From assembly GCA_024226555.1 (NCBI GenBank), contig JAAELO010000762.1, positions 25,531 through 89,530 of the forward strand: DNA of 64,000 nt. The letters run 5' to 3'. How positions within the stretch are numbered: the stretch's first letter is position 1; the number at the start of each line of letters is the position of its first letter. Position numbers and translations under genes: made by a program. This stretch comes from Desulfobacterales bacterium (lineage in GTDB: Bacteria; Desulfobacterota; Desulfobacteria; Desulfobacterales; JAAELO01). A model generated the notes under the pieces. It had not been told where the DNA came from. It was given only the letters and a program-made list of their open reading frames with translations, and did no database searches. Positions 26,383 through 36,848 of the stretch are shown here, piece after piece.

Positions 26383-27736
26383 TTTGCACCTCCTTTATTC
26401 TTTCACGAATATTTGTGACTATATGTGGCTCACCCTCTAATGAAAACAGCAACCCATCTTCCTTTGCCTCTGTTTCGAGAACACGACATTTCGAATATAT
26501 CAGCTTAAAAACCTCACGGGCTTTGTATGGAACCAATAGCTTACATTTTAAATGTTCTGAGTGAACTTCAGACAGGAGCTTTTCTCTTAGATTCTTTACG
26601 GACACTGAGTCTTCAGAACTCGCTTTTAAAAATTTATGCCCATCACTTAACCTTTCAATATTACTGCCTGGAATATCACTCGTAAGAAGGTCAATTTTGT
26701 TAAAAACATATAAGCAGGGAATCTTATCTGCGCCTATCTTGTTTAATAGTTTTTGAGTTGTCTCTATATGCAACTCTTTCTCACTATCTGAAGCATCAAC
26801 AACCATTACAATTAAGGACGCGTCTTTTATTCCATCCAGAGTTGATTCAAAACTTGATAACAAACTTTCTGGCAACCTTCTTATAAAACCAACTGTATCA
26901 CTTAATAAAACATCTCCTCCGTAGTCAGATAAACATCTGGTTGTCGTATCCAGAGTTTCAAAGGGTTTATCTTTGGCTGAAAGAGCAGCTTTTGTCAGAG
27001 CATTCATAAGTGATGTTTTGCCCGCATTGGTGTACCCAACCAAAGTGATCTGCTTACTTTTCTTTCGACCTGTACGCTGAGTGGAATCCGTTTTTTTGAT
27101 TCTGGAAAGCGCTTTTTTCAGCTCCAATAACCTTCCATCAAGTTTTCTTGCTAACATCGCTGAAGCTGTTTCACCTGGACCTCGTCCTGTTACAACACTT
27201 GATGCCTGTTGATCCATATCAAGACCCAACCCACGAATACGAGGCCTTAAGTACTCAAGATGAGCAATCTCAACCTGAATTTTAGATCGTTTAGTTTTTG
27301 CATGTTTTGAAAATACATTTAATATTATCGCCTCACGATCACATACCGATATTCCGGTAATATCCTCCAGATTTCGCATTTGAGATGGAGAAAGCTCTGC
27401 ATCAATAACTAAAAGATTTGCGCCAGCTTCTATCGCACGATCTGATATCTCCTGTGCTTTTCCCTTTCCAATCAATGTTTTTGGGTTTGGATATAATAGG
27501 TTTACAGTCTCATGGCCAACAATGTGATCTCCCTGGGTTTGAACCAGACTTAATATTTCCGCCAATTGACCGGAGAGGTCTCCTTCTCCCAGAGAAACAA
27601 CATAACAGTTATTATTTTCCGATCTGTTTTCAGTAGTTCTTTTATTATCCCAATTACTAACAAGTTCTTCAAAACGACCCTCATCAGCAACCGGAACTTC
27701 AGGGTGTTCTAAAATAGGTTTTGAATAAAATTTCAT
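26375..27736 (-). CDS. hflX: GTPase HflX
   Basis: RGLGLDMDQQASSVVTGRGPGET, GYTNAGKTSLMNALTKA, DTVGFIRRLPESLLSSFESTL, NKIDLL. Confidence 0.93.
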   Translation of the reverse strand: MKFYSKPILEHPEVPVADEGRFEELVSNWDNKRTTENRSENNNCYVVSLGEGDLSGQLAEILSLVQTQGDHIVGHETVNLLYPNPKTLIGKGKAQEISDRAIEAGANLLVIDAELSPSQMRNLEDITGISVCDREAIILNVFSKHAKTKRSKIQVEIAHLEYLRPRIRGLGLDMDQQASSVVTGRGPGETASAMLARKLDGRLLELKKALSRIKKTDSTQRTGRKKSKQITLVGYTNAGKTSLMNALTKAALSAKDKPFETLDTTTRCLSDYGGDVLLSDTVGFIRRLPESLLSSFESTLDGIKDASLIVMVVDASDSEKELHIETTQKLLNKIGADKIPCLYVFNKIDLLTSDIPGSNIERLSDGHKFLKASSEDSVSVKNLREKLLSEVHSEHLKCKLLVPYKAREVFKLIYSKCRVLETEAKEDGLLFSLEGEPHIVTNIRERIKEVQND

Positions 27737-28057
27737 TTATGTACCTCTATATATAACAGGGCTTTTACGCCCTGGTTTTATTTATGCTTGAAAACAAACA
27801 GCTGTAGTGTTTTACTGGATATTAAAACCCAGTAAATTTAAAATAGATGTATCTATACGTAGAAAACTGAATTTAAATACAGCTCACTTCATAAACTTAG
27901 ATACTCAATTTGTAAAAAAAATGTGGTACTGGCTGAATCAGTCAGAAACCAAAGTGTGGATTATGTGAAGTAATTAATTAACATGTTCTTATCTTATTCC
28001 TTTTTAAAGTAGGAATACTTAATAACCTATTTTCACCAACAATACAAGTTTTTTTAT

Positions 28058-28213
28058 GGCGTCGTAAAATTCCTTCATATGCTGCTAAAAAGAAAAAGCA
28101 AAGCATTTTTCTTTCGATGTAGCTGCCCGATCAGACGTTCGAAGTATTAAAACCATACATCTTCACGCCTGACCGAACGCTAACGCCTTGCATATAAAGT
28201 TTTTTACTTAGCC
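28058..28213 (+). repeat. Family A palindromic interspersed repeat, copy A3 (with internal insertion)
   Basis: ggcgtcgtaaaattccttcatatgctg...cgatcagacgttcgaagta...cttcacgcctgaccgaacgctaacgccttgcatataaagttttttacttagcc. Confidence 0.9.
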
Positions 28214-28371
28214 AGGATAATAAAGATATGATTAAAGACAATTGTTGATTATCTACAATTTAATGTGTTTTCTATTGCCTTGTTAGATACTATGAAATAA
28301 AACTCAACATTTTTCAAAAAATGCAAAAATAAATTTTATGTTAGATCTAACCAGCAAGCCCGCTGCACTTA

Positions 28372-28767
28372 CTATTCAGGTGTTTTACTAAAGCAAAGGT
28401 ATGTATACATTAATCCTGTTATAATACAAACACTGAATATTGCCGGATCAATGCCCCAAAAGTAGATATCTTCCACAGCTCTTTGGAGATAAAAAAAAGC
28501 AATAAAACCTGTTAAAAGTCTACCCAAACCAGATTTAAGCAATTTTATATTATAAAAAAAAGAAAGATAAACGAATAAAATAAGAAGTACTGAACAATGT
28601 AAATTTAAACAGTACATAATCGAACGATTATCTTCAGAAAGACATTTTAAAGTTTCAGACCAATTTTGGATTTTAAAAAACATCAAATGGAGAAAAACAA
28701 GTAGTAAATTTATTACCCCACCAATATAGAAAAAAAATTTTTTCATATTACCTACCTTTATGTGCAA
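28372..28767 (-). CDS. Small integral membrane hypothetical protein
   Basis: Predicted TM segments; no family recognised. Confidence 0.5.
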   Translation of the reverse strand: MHIKVGNMKKFFFYIGGVINLLLVFLHLMFFKIQNWSETLKCLSEDNRSIMYCLNLHCSVLLILFVYLSFFYNIKLLKSGLGRLLTGFIAFFYLQRAVEDIYFWGIDPAIFSVCIITGLMYTYLCFSKTPE

Positions 28768-28964
28768 CTACTATATTTTACAAACTCAATTATAAGTCAT
28801 AATATATAGTTTTTTTACATAAGGCAACAAAATTACATTTTAAGCTCTTTAGGTAAAAAACCTTGGATTTAGTTTGCAGGTTAACAATGAAGATTTTGTT
28901 GATTCAAAACAAGCTGATTAGACATTCCTTAAGACAACACTTTTTAAATAGCTCACTTTAGCTC

Positions 28965-29723
28965 TTACTTTGAATAGCGGTCGATAATATCCTGATATTT
29001 TCCTTCTTTTTTGAGCTCATCGAAAGCTGCTTGAAATCTTAGAATTAGTTTGTCAGGTGCCTGTTTATGAAATGCAAAATAGAAATCATCTGTTGGACCT
29101 AAATGGTATATTATTTCAAAATTTTGGGGATTTAATCCACTCTTTTTGATGATCCATATGCCAACAGCTTCACCATAAGCCCACATATCGACTCTGCCAA
29201 TATTTAATTTTTTTGCATTTTGCTCTGGATAAGCCACTCTGTATAAATTTCTCTCGGGAATTCCTTTTTCAATCAAATATTGTTCAGAGATATCATCTCT
29301 AACCACCCCAATTTGATATCTCTTTAAATCTTTAATTGAATTAATTCTTATATTTTTGCTTTTTAGTGCAAATAATACAATTGGATTGGGAGAATAAGGG
29401 CCCACCCATTTAAATAATTTTTCTCTTTTCCTGGATCTTGTCATTGCAAAAAGACAAGTATTTGGTGTTGTCTGAACATAATAATATCCACGAGCCCAAG
29501 GATATAATTTAATATCACTTCGCAACAACTTTGATTTGAGTTTTTGTAACATTAATACCATTAAATCAACGGAAATACCTTTTAATTTTCCATCTTCTTT
29601 AAAATTATAAGGGGGATAATCTTCAGTTATATATTTTATATCATCTATATTTTGGGCTAAAGTGATTGAATGGAAAATCAAAAAGGAAACTATCAAAGCC
29701 AAAATTTGTTTTATTTTCATCAT
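28965..29723 (-). CDS. Periplasmic solute-binding protein family 3 (TransportSubstrate/HisJ-like)
   Basis: Signal peptide; YITEDYPPYNFKEDGKLKGISVDLMVLML, DLKRYQIGVVRDDISEQYL. Confidence 0.8.
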   Translation of the reverse strand: MMKIKQILALIVSFLIFHSITLAQNIDDIKYITEDYPPYNFKEDGKLKGISVDLMVLMLQKLKSKLLRSDIKLYPWARGYYYVQTTPNTCLFAMTRSRKREKLFKWVGPYSPNPIVLFALKSKNIRINSIKDLKRYQIGVVRDDISEQYLIEKGIPERNLYRVAYPEQNAKKLNIGRVDMWAYGEAVGIWIIKKSGLNPQNFEIIYHLGPTDDFYFAFHKQAPDKLILRFQAAFDELKKEGKYQDIIDRYSK

Positions 29724-29832
29724 AGTTTCCTAAAAGTTGAAGTTAAATCATTAAAAAATAAGTATAGTTATATTATACAGAAGTTATAAGAAATTTAGAA
29801 TAAAATTATTCAAATGTCCCTGTTACAATAAC

Positions 29833-30288
29833 TTAAGGAACCACTTCAAAACCCTTTATGAGTGATATTGCTCCTGGAATCTGGTCAGCACTTATATTTC
29901 CAATGGCTGTAAAAGAAAGCCAGGAACCAAATACTCCTCCCATAAAAACAATTCCTATAAGCGATAAAGAGATCCCTGTAATAGAAAACCATGGCTTTTT
30001 CTCAAACAACAGATAACCAAGGTATGCAATAGCCGGGATTCCAAAAGGTATCGCTAAATAAATAATGAGATGGGGTATAATAAAATCCATATTGGAGTTT
30101 GAGCTGAATAGCTCCATAAACCGCTCTGGAGATAGTGGTATATATATCCATTTTAGCCTTATTAAATCGACCATAGAATACTCACCCATGTGATGTATTA
30201 CAAATGAAACAATGAGTACCGCCGGAAATATAACTGAAGACAACACCCCTATCCTGTATAACATTTCAATTGCTTTTTGATTATTCAT
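29833..30288 (-). CDS. Integral membrane hypothetical protein
   Basis: Four hydrophobic segments; no family recognised. Confidence 0.5.
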   Translation of the reverse strand: MNNQKAIEMLYRIGVLSSVIFPAVLIVSFVIHHMGEYSMVDLIRLKWIYIPLSPERFMELFSSNSNMDFIIPHLIIYLAIPFGIPAIAYLGYLLFEKKPWFSITGISLSLIGIVFMGGVFGSWLSFTAIGNISADQIPGAISLIKGFEVVP

Positions 30289-30444
30289 AAGTCCCTCCTG
30301 TTGGTTTTATTGAAGGGAACCTATAGTAACTGTTCTTTTGGCGAAATAATTGGAGGTTCCCTAAAACTGTTTAAAGATCTAAGGTGATTTGGCCTTTTCT
30401 TCAAATTAACAGGATGGGGTACTATTTCATTAACATATGTTAAT

Positions 30445-31032
30445 TCACTTTTTTTTTCTTATTCTACTAAGACTTACAGGCGAAATGCCCAGGTAAGAAG
30501 CAATATGAAAATGTTTAACTCTATCAACCATTCCGGGATAATCTTTTAAAAAGTGTCTATATCTCGTTTCCGCATCATCAAACAGGAATTGATATTCTCT
30601 TTTTTCTTTTTTGATATATTGTCGTTCTATTAGTTTTCTGGCAATTTTATTCAAGCTTAAGTTATCTTCAATCAGATTATTAAATTTTTTGAAACTTGAG
30701 ATAAGAGTTTCGGAGTTTTCCAGAGCTTCAATATAAAACTTTGATTCCTCTCCTGTAAGAATAGCTGAATAGGAAATCAGTAAATCATTTTCAAGAGCAA
30801 AATACTTTGTATATTCCTTTCCATCATTATCGATATAAAAGTAACGAAATATTCCAGAAGAAACTATTCCAAACTGATCAGGATCTTCTCCAGCATTTAT
30901 AAAGAATTCATTTTTCTTTACTGTGGACGGGTAAAAAATATTATCAATCACAGATAAATCGGATGAAGAAATATTCGAAATACTTTGAAAAAAGGATGTG
31001 ATTTTTTTAATTTTTCCTTCGGCTGAGATCAT
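30445..31032 (-). CDS. Crp/Fnr-family transcriptional regulator
   Basis: cNMP-binding-like N-terminus, C-terminal HTH VKHFHIASYLGISPVSLSRIRKKK. Confidence 0.85.
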   Translation of the reverse strand: MISAEGKIKKITSFFQSISNISSSDLSVIDNIFYPSTVKKNEFFINAGEDPDQFGIVSSGIFRYFYIDNDGKEYTKYFALENDLLISYSAILTGEESKFYIEALENSETLISSFKKFNNLIEDNLSLNKIARKLIERQYIKKEKREYQFLFDDAETRYRHFLKDYPGMVDRVKHFHIASYLGISPVSLSRIRKKK

Positions 31033-31161
31033 AACAATCCTTACTGTAGTTGGTAAAAGTAGCTGTTTTTTTAAACTCAGCCTTTATTAGTAATTTTTAT
31101 TGCTCATCCAACCCTCTAAAACCTGTCTTTTGACCGAACTACTGCGTTTTCAATAAAAATA

Positions 31162-32772
31162 CTAGTTTATAGAGGTTCCCTTTATTAACTTTTTTATATT
31201 TTTTCTTATATCTTCTTCTGGTTCTTCATCAATAATACTTTCTAAAAAGGATTCTGTTTCAGAAGGCCAATTATCTTTTCCCCATTCATATAAAGCCTGA
31301 AGGGACATATTTCTGTTTCGAACAACCGGGCTTTTAAATCCAGTTTTAATAAATTCAAAACCTTTACCGGGAAATTCTCTTAGTTCCTGAAGAATACAAT
31401 CCAAACATGAGTGTAGATTAAACTCATCCCCAAAACCCATATCATCGGAAGGCCCTGTTGATAGTTCAGAAAGTGGTAAAACTTCTTTTGCAAAACTTAG
31501 AACTTCATCTATTTTACTATGATCAGCTTCAACCATAATATCATACCAACTACCCTGATCATGTGGCATTTTATTCAATTTTTTCCAGTAAACCCCCCAA
31601 ACGTTAATATTCAGCAGTTTGGCAGCCCTTGTAATTTCCCAAAACAGAAGGTTCTCTTTATAATTTAATGAACCAAGGCTGGTTGAAACTATCAGTTTCC
31701 ACCTCGGATTTTCAATTATTCTCTTTAAAGACGCTTCCATATCATTTCGTTCATAACGGTCCCACCCATTAATCTTAGCTCTGTCTTTCCAGCTATCTTC
31801 TTCCTGTATAAATTCCAGAATATCATGTGAATTTAAAAAATGTTGAATTGATGTTGCATGAGATTCAAGATGCTCTATGTAATGAAAAATCAAATCTGCT
31901 GCATGTTCATAATCATCGATATCTTCAGCAGGGCCTCCTGCAATTAACGCCCTGATAATCTCACCTGCTGATTCAATCATATTCAGGCTGATAACTGGCT
32001 TTGAAAGTACAAGGTGAAGATCTCCCGCAACAGCGCAGGAATACGCAAGATACTCGTACATTATTGAATTTTTATAGCCTTCAGTAATAAACCAGCTCTT
32101 AATTTCAGAACTCTTAGTATCTAAAAGTCGCTCTACTAAGTGTATTCGTCCCCAGCCATCAACTTTTTTTGCTATATCCCAAAGAATAGTTTCTGGTTCT
32201 GCAAGGGTATTGGAAAGAGCTGTGGCTGAAAAAAGCGTAAACTCTTCATGTTTACTTAATATAATAAGATCCTCAAGGCTGAATACGTCTGACAGAAGTC
32301 CCATTAGTGAAATTCCAAACTTTAAAGGCCCTCTGTCAGGGCTCTTTAGTATGAGCCATCTTGCAAAATCATACAGATAAGGTTGTTGTTCAGGATTCTT
32401 CTCTATTATCAATTCAAGTGATGAATCAAGAAAATCGAGCAGAGAATCCTCTTTTAACAAATTATACAGATCAATTTTTTTTGATTTTTCTCCGGTTTTG
32501 GCTATTTCAACAATTAACTTAGCTACTTTTTCAGCTTCTTCTGTATTGCTTCCTGAACTATGGCGACCAAGTGCTCCATCCAAACCACCAGCAACCCACC
32601 TTAAATCTCCAGGCTTGAAAAAACGCTCATCATCAGGAAGCTTCTCTCCTGCAGGTTTTAACTTTCCTTTTGAATCGAGGTTCTTTTTGATGTGTGAATA
32701 GATTGATGGATAATATCTCCAGGGGATTTCCCTTTTCTCATCTTTTCTATTGAAGAGTGATATTACATTCAT
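31162..32772 (-). CDS. Hypothetical helical (HEAT-like) protein, 536 aa
   Basis: Long intact ORF; repetitive helical composition; no confident family. Confidence 0.5.
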   Translation of the reverse strand: MNVISLFNRKDEKREIPWRYYPSIYSHIKKNLDSKGKLKPAGEKLPDDERFFKPGDLRWVAGGLDGALGRHSSGSNTEEAEKVAKLIVEIAKTGEKSKKIDLYNLLKEDSLLDFLDSSLELIIEKNPEQQPYLYDFARWLILKSPDRGPLKFGISLMGLLSDVFSLEDLIILSKHEEFTLFSATALSNTLAEPETILWDIAKKVDGWGRIHLVERLLDTKSSEIKSWFITEGYKNSIMYEYLAYSCAVAGDLHLVLSKPVISLNMIESAGEIIRALIAGGPAEDIDDYEHAADLIFHYIEHLESHATSIQHFLNSHDILEFIQEEDSWKDRAKINGWDRYERNDMEASLKRIIENPRWKLIVSTSLGSLNYKENLLFWEITRAAKLLNINVWGVYWKKLNKMPHDQGSWYDIMVEADHSKIDEVLSFAKEVLPLSELSTGPSDDMGFGDEFNLHSCLDCILQELREFPGKGFEFIKTGFKSPVVRNRNMSLQALYEWGKDNWPSETESFLESIIDEEPEEDIRKNIKKLIKGTSIN

Positions 32773-32775
32773 ATT

Positions 32776-33141
32776 TTAGTCTTTATAAGTGGTTGTCATC
32801 TTTTTAATATTAATAGTGTGATAAACAAATATTACTATCCCAAAAACTGTAAATCCTGATCCAAGAATTAAGGATAAACTTTGATTTCGCTGATAACCAA
32901 AGTAAGCAAATACCAAACCCATAAAAATTGAAAAAAAAGGAACAATCAACCTTGCTTTTGGTTGAGAAGCATACACCAACTTATTGTTATCAATTAAACT
33001 CTTGATAGCCTCAACTTCATCTCTATGGTTTTTACAAGAAAGTCCATGACCAAGATCTAAACAACACTCTTTACATAGTGCTCTTGAACAGTGCTTACAA
33101 ATTCCTACAGCGTCTGTTTCTATGTGATTAAAACATTTCAT
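32776..33141 (-). CDS. B-box-type zinc-finger membrane protein
   Basis: MKCFNHIETDAVGICKHCSRALCKECCLDLGHGLSCKNHRDEVEAIK then two TM segments; start chosen at internal Met 33141. Confidence 0.65.
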   Translation of the reverse strand: MKCFNHIETDAVGICKHCSRALCKECCLDLGHGLSCKNHRDEVEAIKSLIDNNKLVYASQPKARLIVPFFSIFMGLVFAYFGYQRNQSLSLILGSGFTVFGIVIFVYHTINIKKMTTTYKD

Positions 33142-33322
33142 GTGTTCACCTTTGGCGACATTAAAAAAGATTAGTGCACATAATTTATAAGAGAAGTTTG
33201 GAGAGATCAAGTGTTTCGTTTTATTGAGTTGAGATACGAGCTGCAAAGTGCATTATTGTTGACCTTCTTTTTGAAATATAATAACTTGCTTATCCTTATA
33301 AATATTACATGGATTTAAATTA

Positions 33323-33910
33323 ATGAAACAATTTAAGCTTTTAATAATAATTATACTGTTTATGGCCTCTCCCCAAAATTCACTGGCTTTATCTGACTAT
33401 TATCATAATAACAAAATGGTCAGGTTTAATTACTATATTGATAACGAAATTGTTTTACTATATAAGCTCGTTAACTGGTGGTATAGCTGTGATGTTGATT
33501 GCCAGTCCTTTTTATGCGGCAGAGAGATCAAATTAAACTTAATTGGACAAAACAAGTTAAGCGGTAACCTCTTTCTAACTACCGATTTTCCAGAACTTCA
33601 AATACAAATACCTGAATTAAAGAAAACCATAAAAAGCATAGATAAAAAAACTGATATTACATTTTATGATACTAAGATTAAAGTTAAAATTTCAAAACTA
33701 CCGAAACAAACTATTAAGCATATAAAGAAAAATCTTTCTCAAATAGGCTTTATTATAAAAGGAAATATATCAGGCATACTTAACAGCAAAGTCCTGTTAA
33801 GGAAAAACCTTAAAGCTGAAAAAAAGTGTAATAAAACCGGAGGTAAAACACTCGTTCATCTTATGGATTTTAAACGATCTAAAATTATAACATCATTTGA
33901 AATTATCTAA
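33323..33910 (+). CDS. Secreted hypothetical protein
   Basis: MKQFKLLIIIILFMASPQNSLAL signal peptide. Confidence 0.5.
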   Translation: MKQFKLLIIIILFMASPQNSLALSDYYHNNKMVRFNYYIDNEIVLLYKLVNWWYSCDVDCQSFLCGREIKLNLIGQNKLSGNLFLTTDFPELQIQIPELKKTIKSIDKKTDITFYDTKIKVKISKLPKQTIKHIKKNLSQIGFIIKGNISGILNSKVLLRKNLKAEKKCNKTGGKTLVHLMDFKRSKIITSFEII

Positions 33911-34880
33911 AATTGCCTTTCAGTGTCCCTGCAATTATTACCTGTTAAATTTGCGATGAAAATAAATTTCATTTTTTTGAAGCTAATATCTATTTGTAAA
34001 TATTACTCATATTGCAATCGAATTTCTTTTGATATTTACGATTATATAGATTTTACAAAATATATATAAACATAAATAACCACCCTATTTTTCTATCAAA
34101 ACAATTCCACCCGCACCTAATCGTCCGTAATTAGCAGCTAACAACTGATTTAAAAAGAAAACATTAAATTCAATTTAATTTCTCAATGGAATAATTTTTG
34201 AAATTTTACAAAAAATGAAAGTGAAATGAAAATTTATTAAAAATAATATTATTTTATCCTTGAATTAACAAAAGGGAAATTATAGACTTTTTAAAAAGTT
34301 AGTAAAAAACAGTTTTATTATAGAAACGAGCCGGAAAGAGGTGTGCGCCCCTAACCAGCTCTCACCAATTACTCTTAACCACTATAAGGAAGAAAAGAGC
34401 TATGGCTATCCATTCTTTTATCGAGAAACAGAGGTTCCGTCAACGCCTCTTTCACTCACTGGATCAATTTTCACACCAAAAATTAAGCTTTAAATGGATT
34501 AAAACGCGTATAAATTGCTGCATTTGCATCTATTGTGCAGGATTTGCCCCTTTTATACTAAGATTTAATCCAGGATACGGTGTGAATTGAATCGGTAAAA
34601 AACCTAAAGAAACTTCATCGTTTTGCATGGAAAAAATTAGTTGAAGAATTTCTTCATACTAAACACTGGATCTACGTTCAGACTCAATTAACCATCTGAG
34701 TTGAGAAGTTGTTAATAAAAAAAGACCTCTTCTTATCTATTATGCTCCAGTGAAAGACGAGTAAAAAATGTTTTTTTATTTTTTATGCAATGCTTTATCA
34801 AAGAATTTCTTCAGGGAACTGGTTCTGTATCCAAAACTCAGGTTATCTTCTTGAGGGGAGAAAGAGGCGTTTTATTAAAA

Positions 34881-34910
34881 AAGGAGTGGTCTGATTTTTT
34901 GCCACTCCTT
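34881..34910. terminator. Stem-loop in gene-poor interval
   Basis: AAGGAGTGG tctgattttttg CCACTCCTT. Confidence 0.5.
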
Positions 34911-34958
34911 CACTTCTTAAACTATACCGGTCAAGACCCAACCTGCTAACTGCTTTTG

Positions 34959-35762
34959 CTAATCAACAGTCTCTTCTATTTTTTCAAACGTTTTGAATTT
35001 AAACGCAACAGGAGCATTATTTCTATTATATGACAAAGTATATTTATACTTCCCTTTTTCTGTATCCACAGTTCCTACTAAAAAGCCCAAAAAAAATGTT
35101 ACTCTTGTTTTAAATATTCCTTTAAACTCAACTCCTTCTGAGTTTATATATATCCCTTCACCCAAAGGAACACTTCCAGAATAATGATAATCTCGACTAT
35201 TATCACGATCTGCTGGTACCATCCCAAACTTACCAATATATTTACTACCATCAGCCCATGATATTTTACCTGTTAATAAAATTAAATCTTTATATGAAAA
35301 AAAAGGATCATTGCTATTAGTGTATTCGCCATAACAGTCTACTATATCTGAAGTGAATTTGAATTTTCCAACTGGTTTTCCCTCTCTCCACAAACCTGAT
35401 AAAGTTCCATCTATAAATACAACTTTACCTTTCCCATGGAAACGACCTTCTTTCCATTGACCATAAAGATCGTAGTATTCTTTTGAAAAGAAATTGTATA
35501 CTTTTAGTTTTTTTCCTTCACCATGGTATAAATCATTTTTCCAATGACCTATATACATATACCCAAAATTAGATTTGTAAGAGCCTTTTCCATTTTTTTT
35601 TTCGTTTTTTAAATGGCCGATATAAATTCCAGATCTATCTCTTTTTATAGAAAATCCATCATGACAATCTCCTAAAATGCATTTTGAATTATCCTGTAAT
35701 TCCATTGTCATGCAACTTGATAACAATAAAGTTATTACTACTAATAAATATTTTTTAAACAT
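34959..35762 (-). CDS. MORN-repeat lipoprotein
   Basis: MFKKYLLVVITLLLSSC lipobox; repeats YIGHWKNDLYHGEGKK, YGQWKEGRFHGKGKV, SGLWREGKPVGKFKF. Confidence 0.82.
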   Translation of the reverse strand: MFKKYLLVVITLLLSSCMTMELQDNSKCILGDCHDGFSIKRDRSGIYIGHLKNEKKNGKGSYKSNFGYMYIGHWKNDLYHGEGKKLKVYNFFSKEYYDLYGQWKEGRFHGKGKVVFIDGTLSGLWREGKPVGKFKFTSDIVDCYGEYTNSNDPFFSYKDLILLTGKISWADGSKYIGKFGMVPADRDNSRDYHYSGSVPLGEGIYINSEGVEFKGIFKTRVTFFLGFLVGTVDTEKGKYKYTLSYNRNNAPVAFKFKTFEKIEETVD

Positions 35763-36463
35763 TATAAAACCACCGTCCATTCAAATCCAGAGCCTGGAAT
35801 ATATTTAATTTTTGGTATTTTAATTGTTTCTTTTTTGTATTGAAAATCAGGTAGAATTATTTCAATTTTCTTATCAGGAAATACCAATTGATCGTAAATC
35901 AATTCTATTAACAAGATGTCTAAATCATTCAAATTATCTTTTTTGTAGTATTCACCTTTTTTACAATCACATTCTCTATCCTTACCAAGGAATGAATATT
36001 TATATCTCAAGGGGTAAGTACTATTTCCTTTTTCTTTTGATAACCCTACTTTACATAAATTTATAGACAATTTATCTGGTTCTCTTGCAAATATCGCAAC
36101 GGAAACAGTCACCCCTTCTTTTCCATTTAATAATTCACCTCGATAACCTCCCTTAATTAAACCAAATGTAGGAATTATGGAGAAAACATAAGGACCTATT
36201 GCCCACATTGATTTATAATGATTATCAATTCGAGCTTCAATAATAAGATCTTTTTTCTTTATTTGAAAAACATTATTAATTGAGTATCCATATTTCCAAC
36301 CACCTCTACCACTACCTTTCATAATAAAACCTGACTTAGAATTATTATTTTCAGGTATGCTGTAATAATCTTTAGCAAGCATGCCACAACCTGAAAAAAT
36401 TGAGGTAATTATCAAAAAAAGTAACAATTGAACCAATTTATATCTTTTATTTAATTGTAACAT
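35762..36463 (-). CDS. Hypothetical lipoprotein
   Basis: LLLFLIITSIFSGCGML lipobox; stop overlaps start of MORN gene (TAATG). Confidence 0.6.
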   Translation of the reverse strand: MLQLNKRYKLVQLLLFLIITSIFSGCGMLAKDYYSIPENNNSKSGFIMKGSGRGGWKYGYSINNVFQIKKKDLIIEARIDNHYKSMWAIGPYVFSIIPTFGLIKGGYRGELLNGKEGVTVSVAIFAREPDKLSINLCKVGLSKEKGNSTYPLRYKYSFLGKDRECDCKKGEYYKKDNLNDLDILLIELIYDQLVFPDKKIEIILPDFQYKKETIKIPKIKYIPGSGFEWTVVL

Positions 36464-36698
36464 TTTTTCCTTTCTAACTCCTTTTTAAACTTCTTATATT
36501 GTTTTTGAATAAATTAGCAACGACTATGCCACATTAGAAAGTAGTAGATTTTATCAGGGTTTATAAGATTATAGCTTAAGTGCTTTACTTTGAATATACC
36601 ATATATAGTATACTCAGTTTACATTTAATGTTAGTGGATTTTATGCAGATTTTTCTAACAGCCCATGTCATGAATAAAAAAATTGAGTAAAAACCTCT

Positions 36699-36753
36699 GG
36701 ATTCCTGATACCTGATTAAGAACAAGCTTTAATCAGGTTCTGGAATGACGACC
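36699..36753 (+). repeat. Family D palindromic repeat
   Basis: CTGGATTCCTGATACCTGATTAAGAACAAGCTTTAATCAGGTTCTGGAATGACGACC; stem CCTGATTAA/TTAATCAGG. Confidence 0.85.
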
Positions 36754-36848
36754 AATTGTTTCATATTCTATATTTTCAAAATAGAACTTTTTTATGTAAG
36801 GGCTGTCTATCATTTAAGCCTAAAACAAGTTTGGGTAAATTTACTATT

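Noticed and set aside
34402-34590. 62-aa ORF as a real gene
   Set aside because: No family resemblance by eye and isolated in a gene-poor segment; kept only as a finding about the interval
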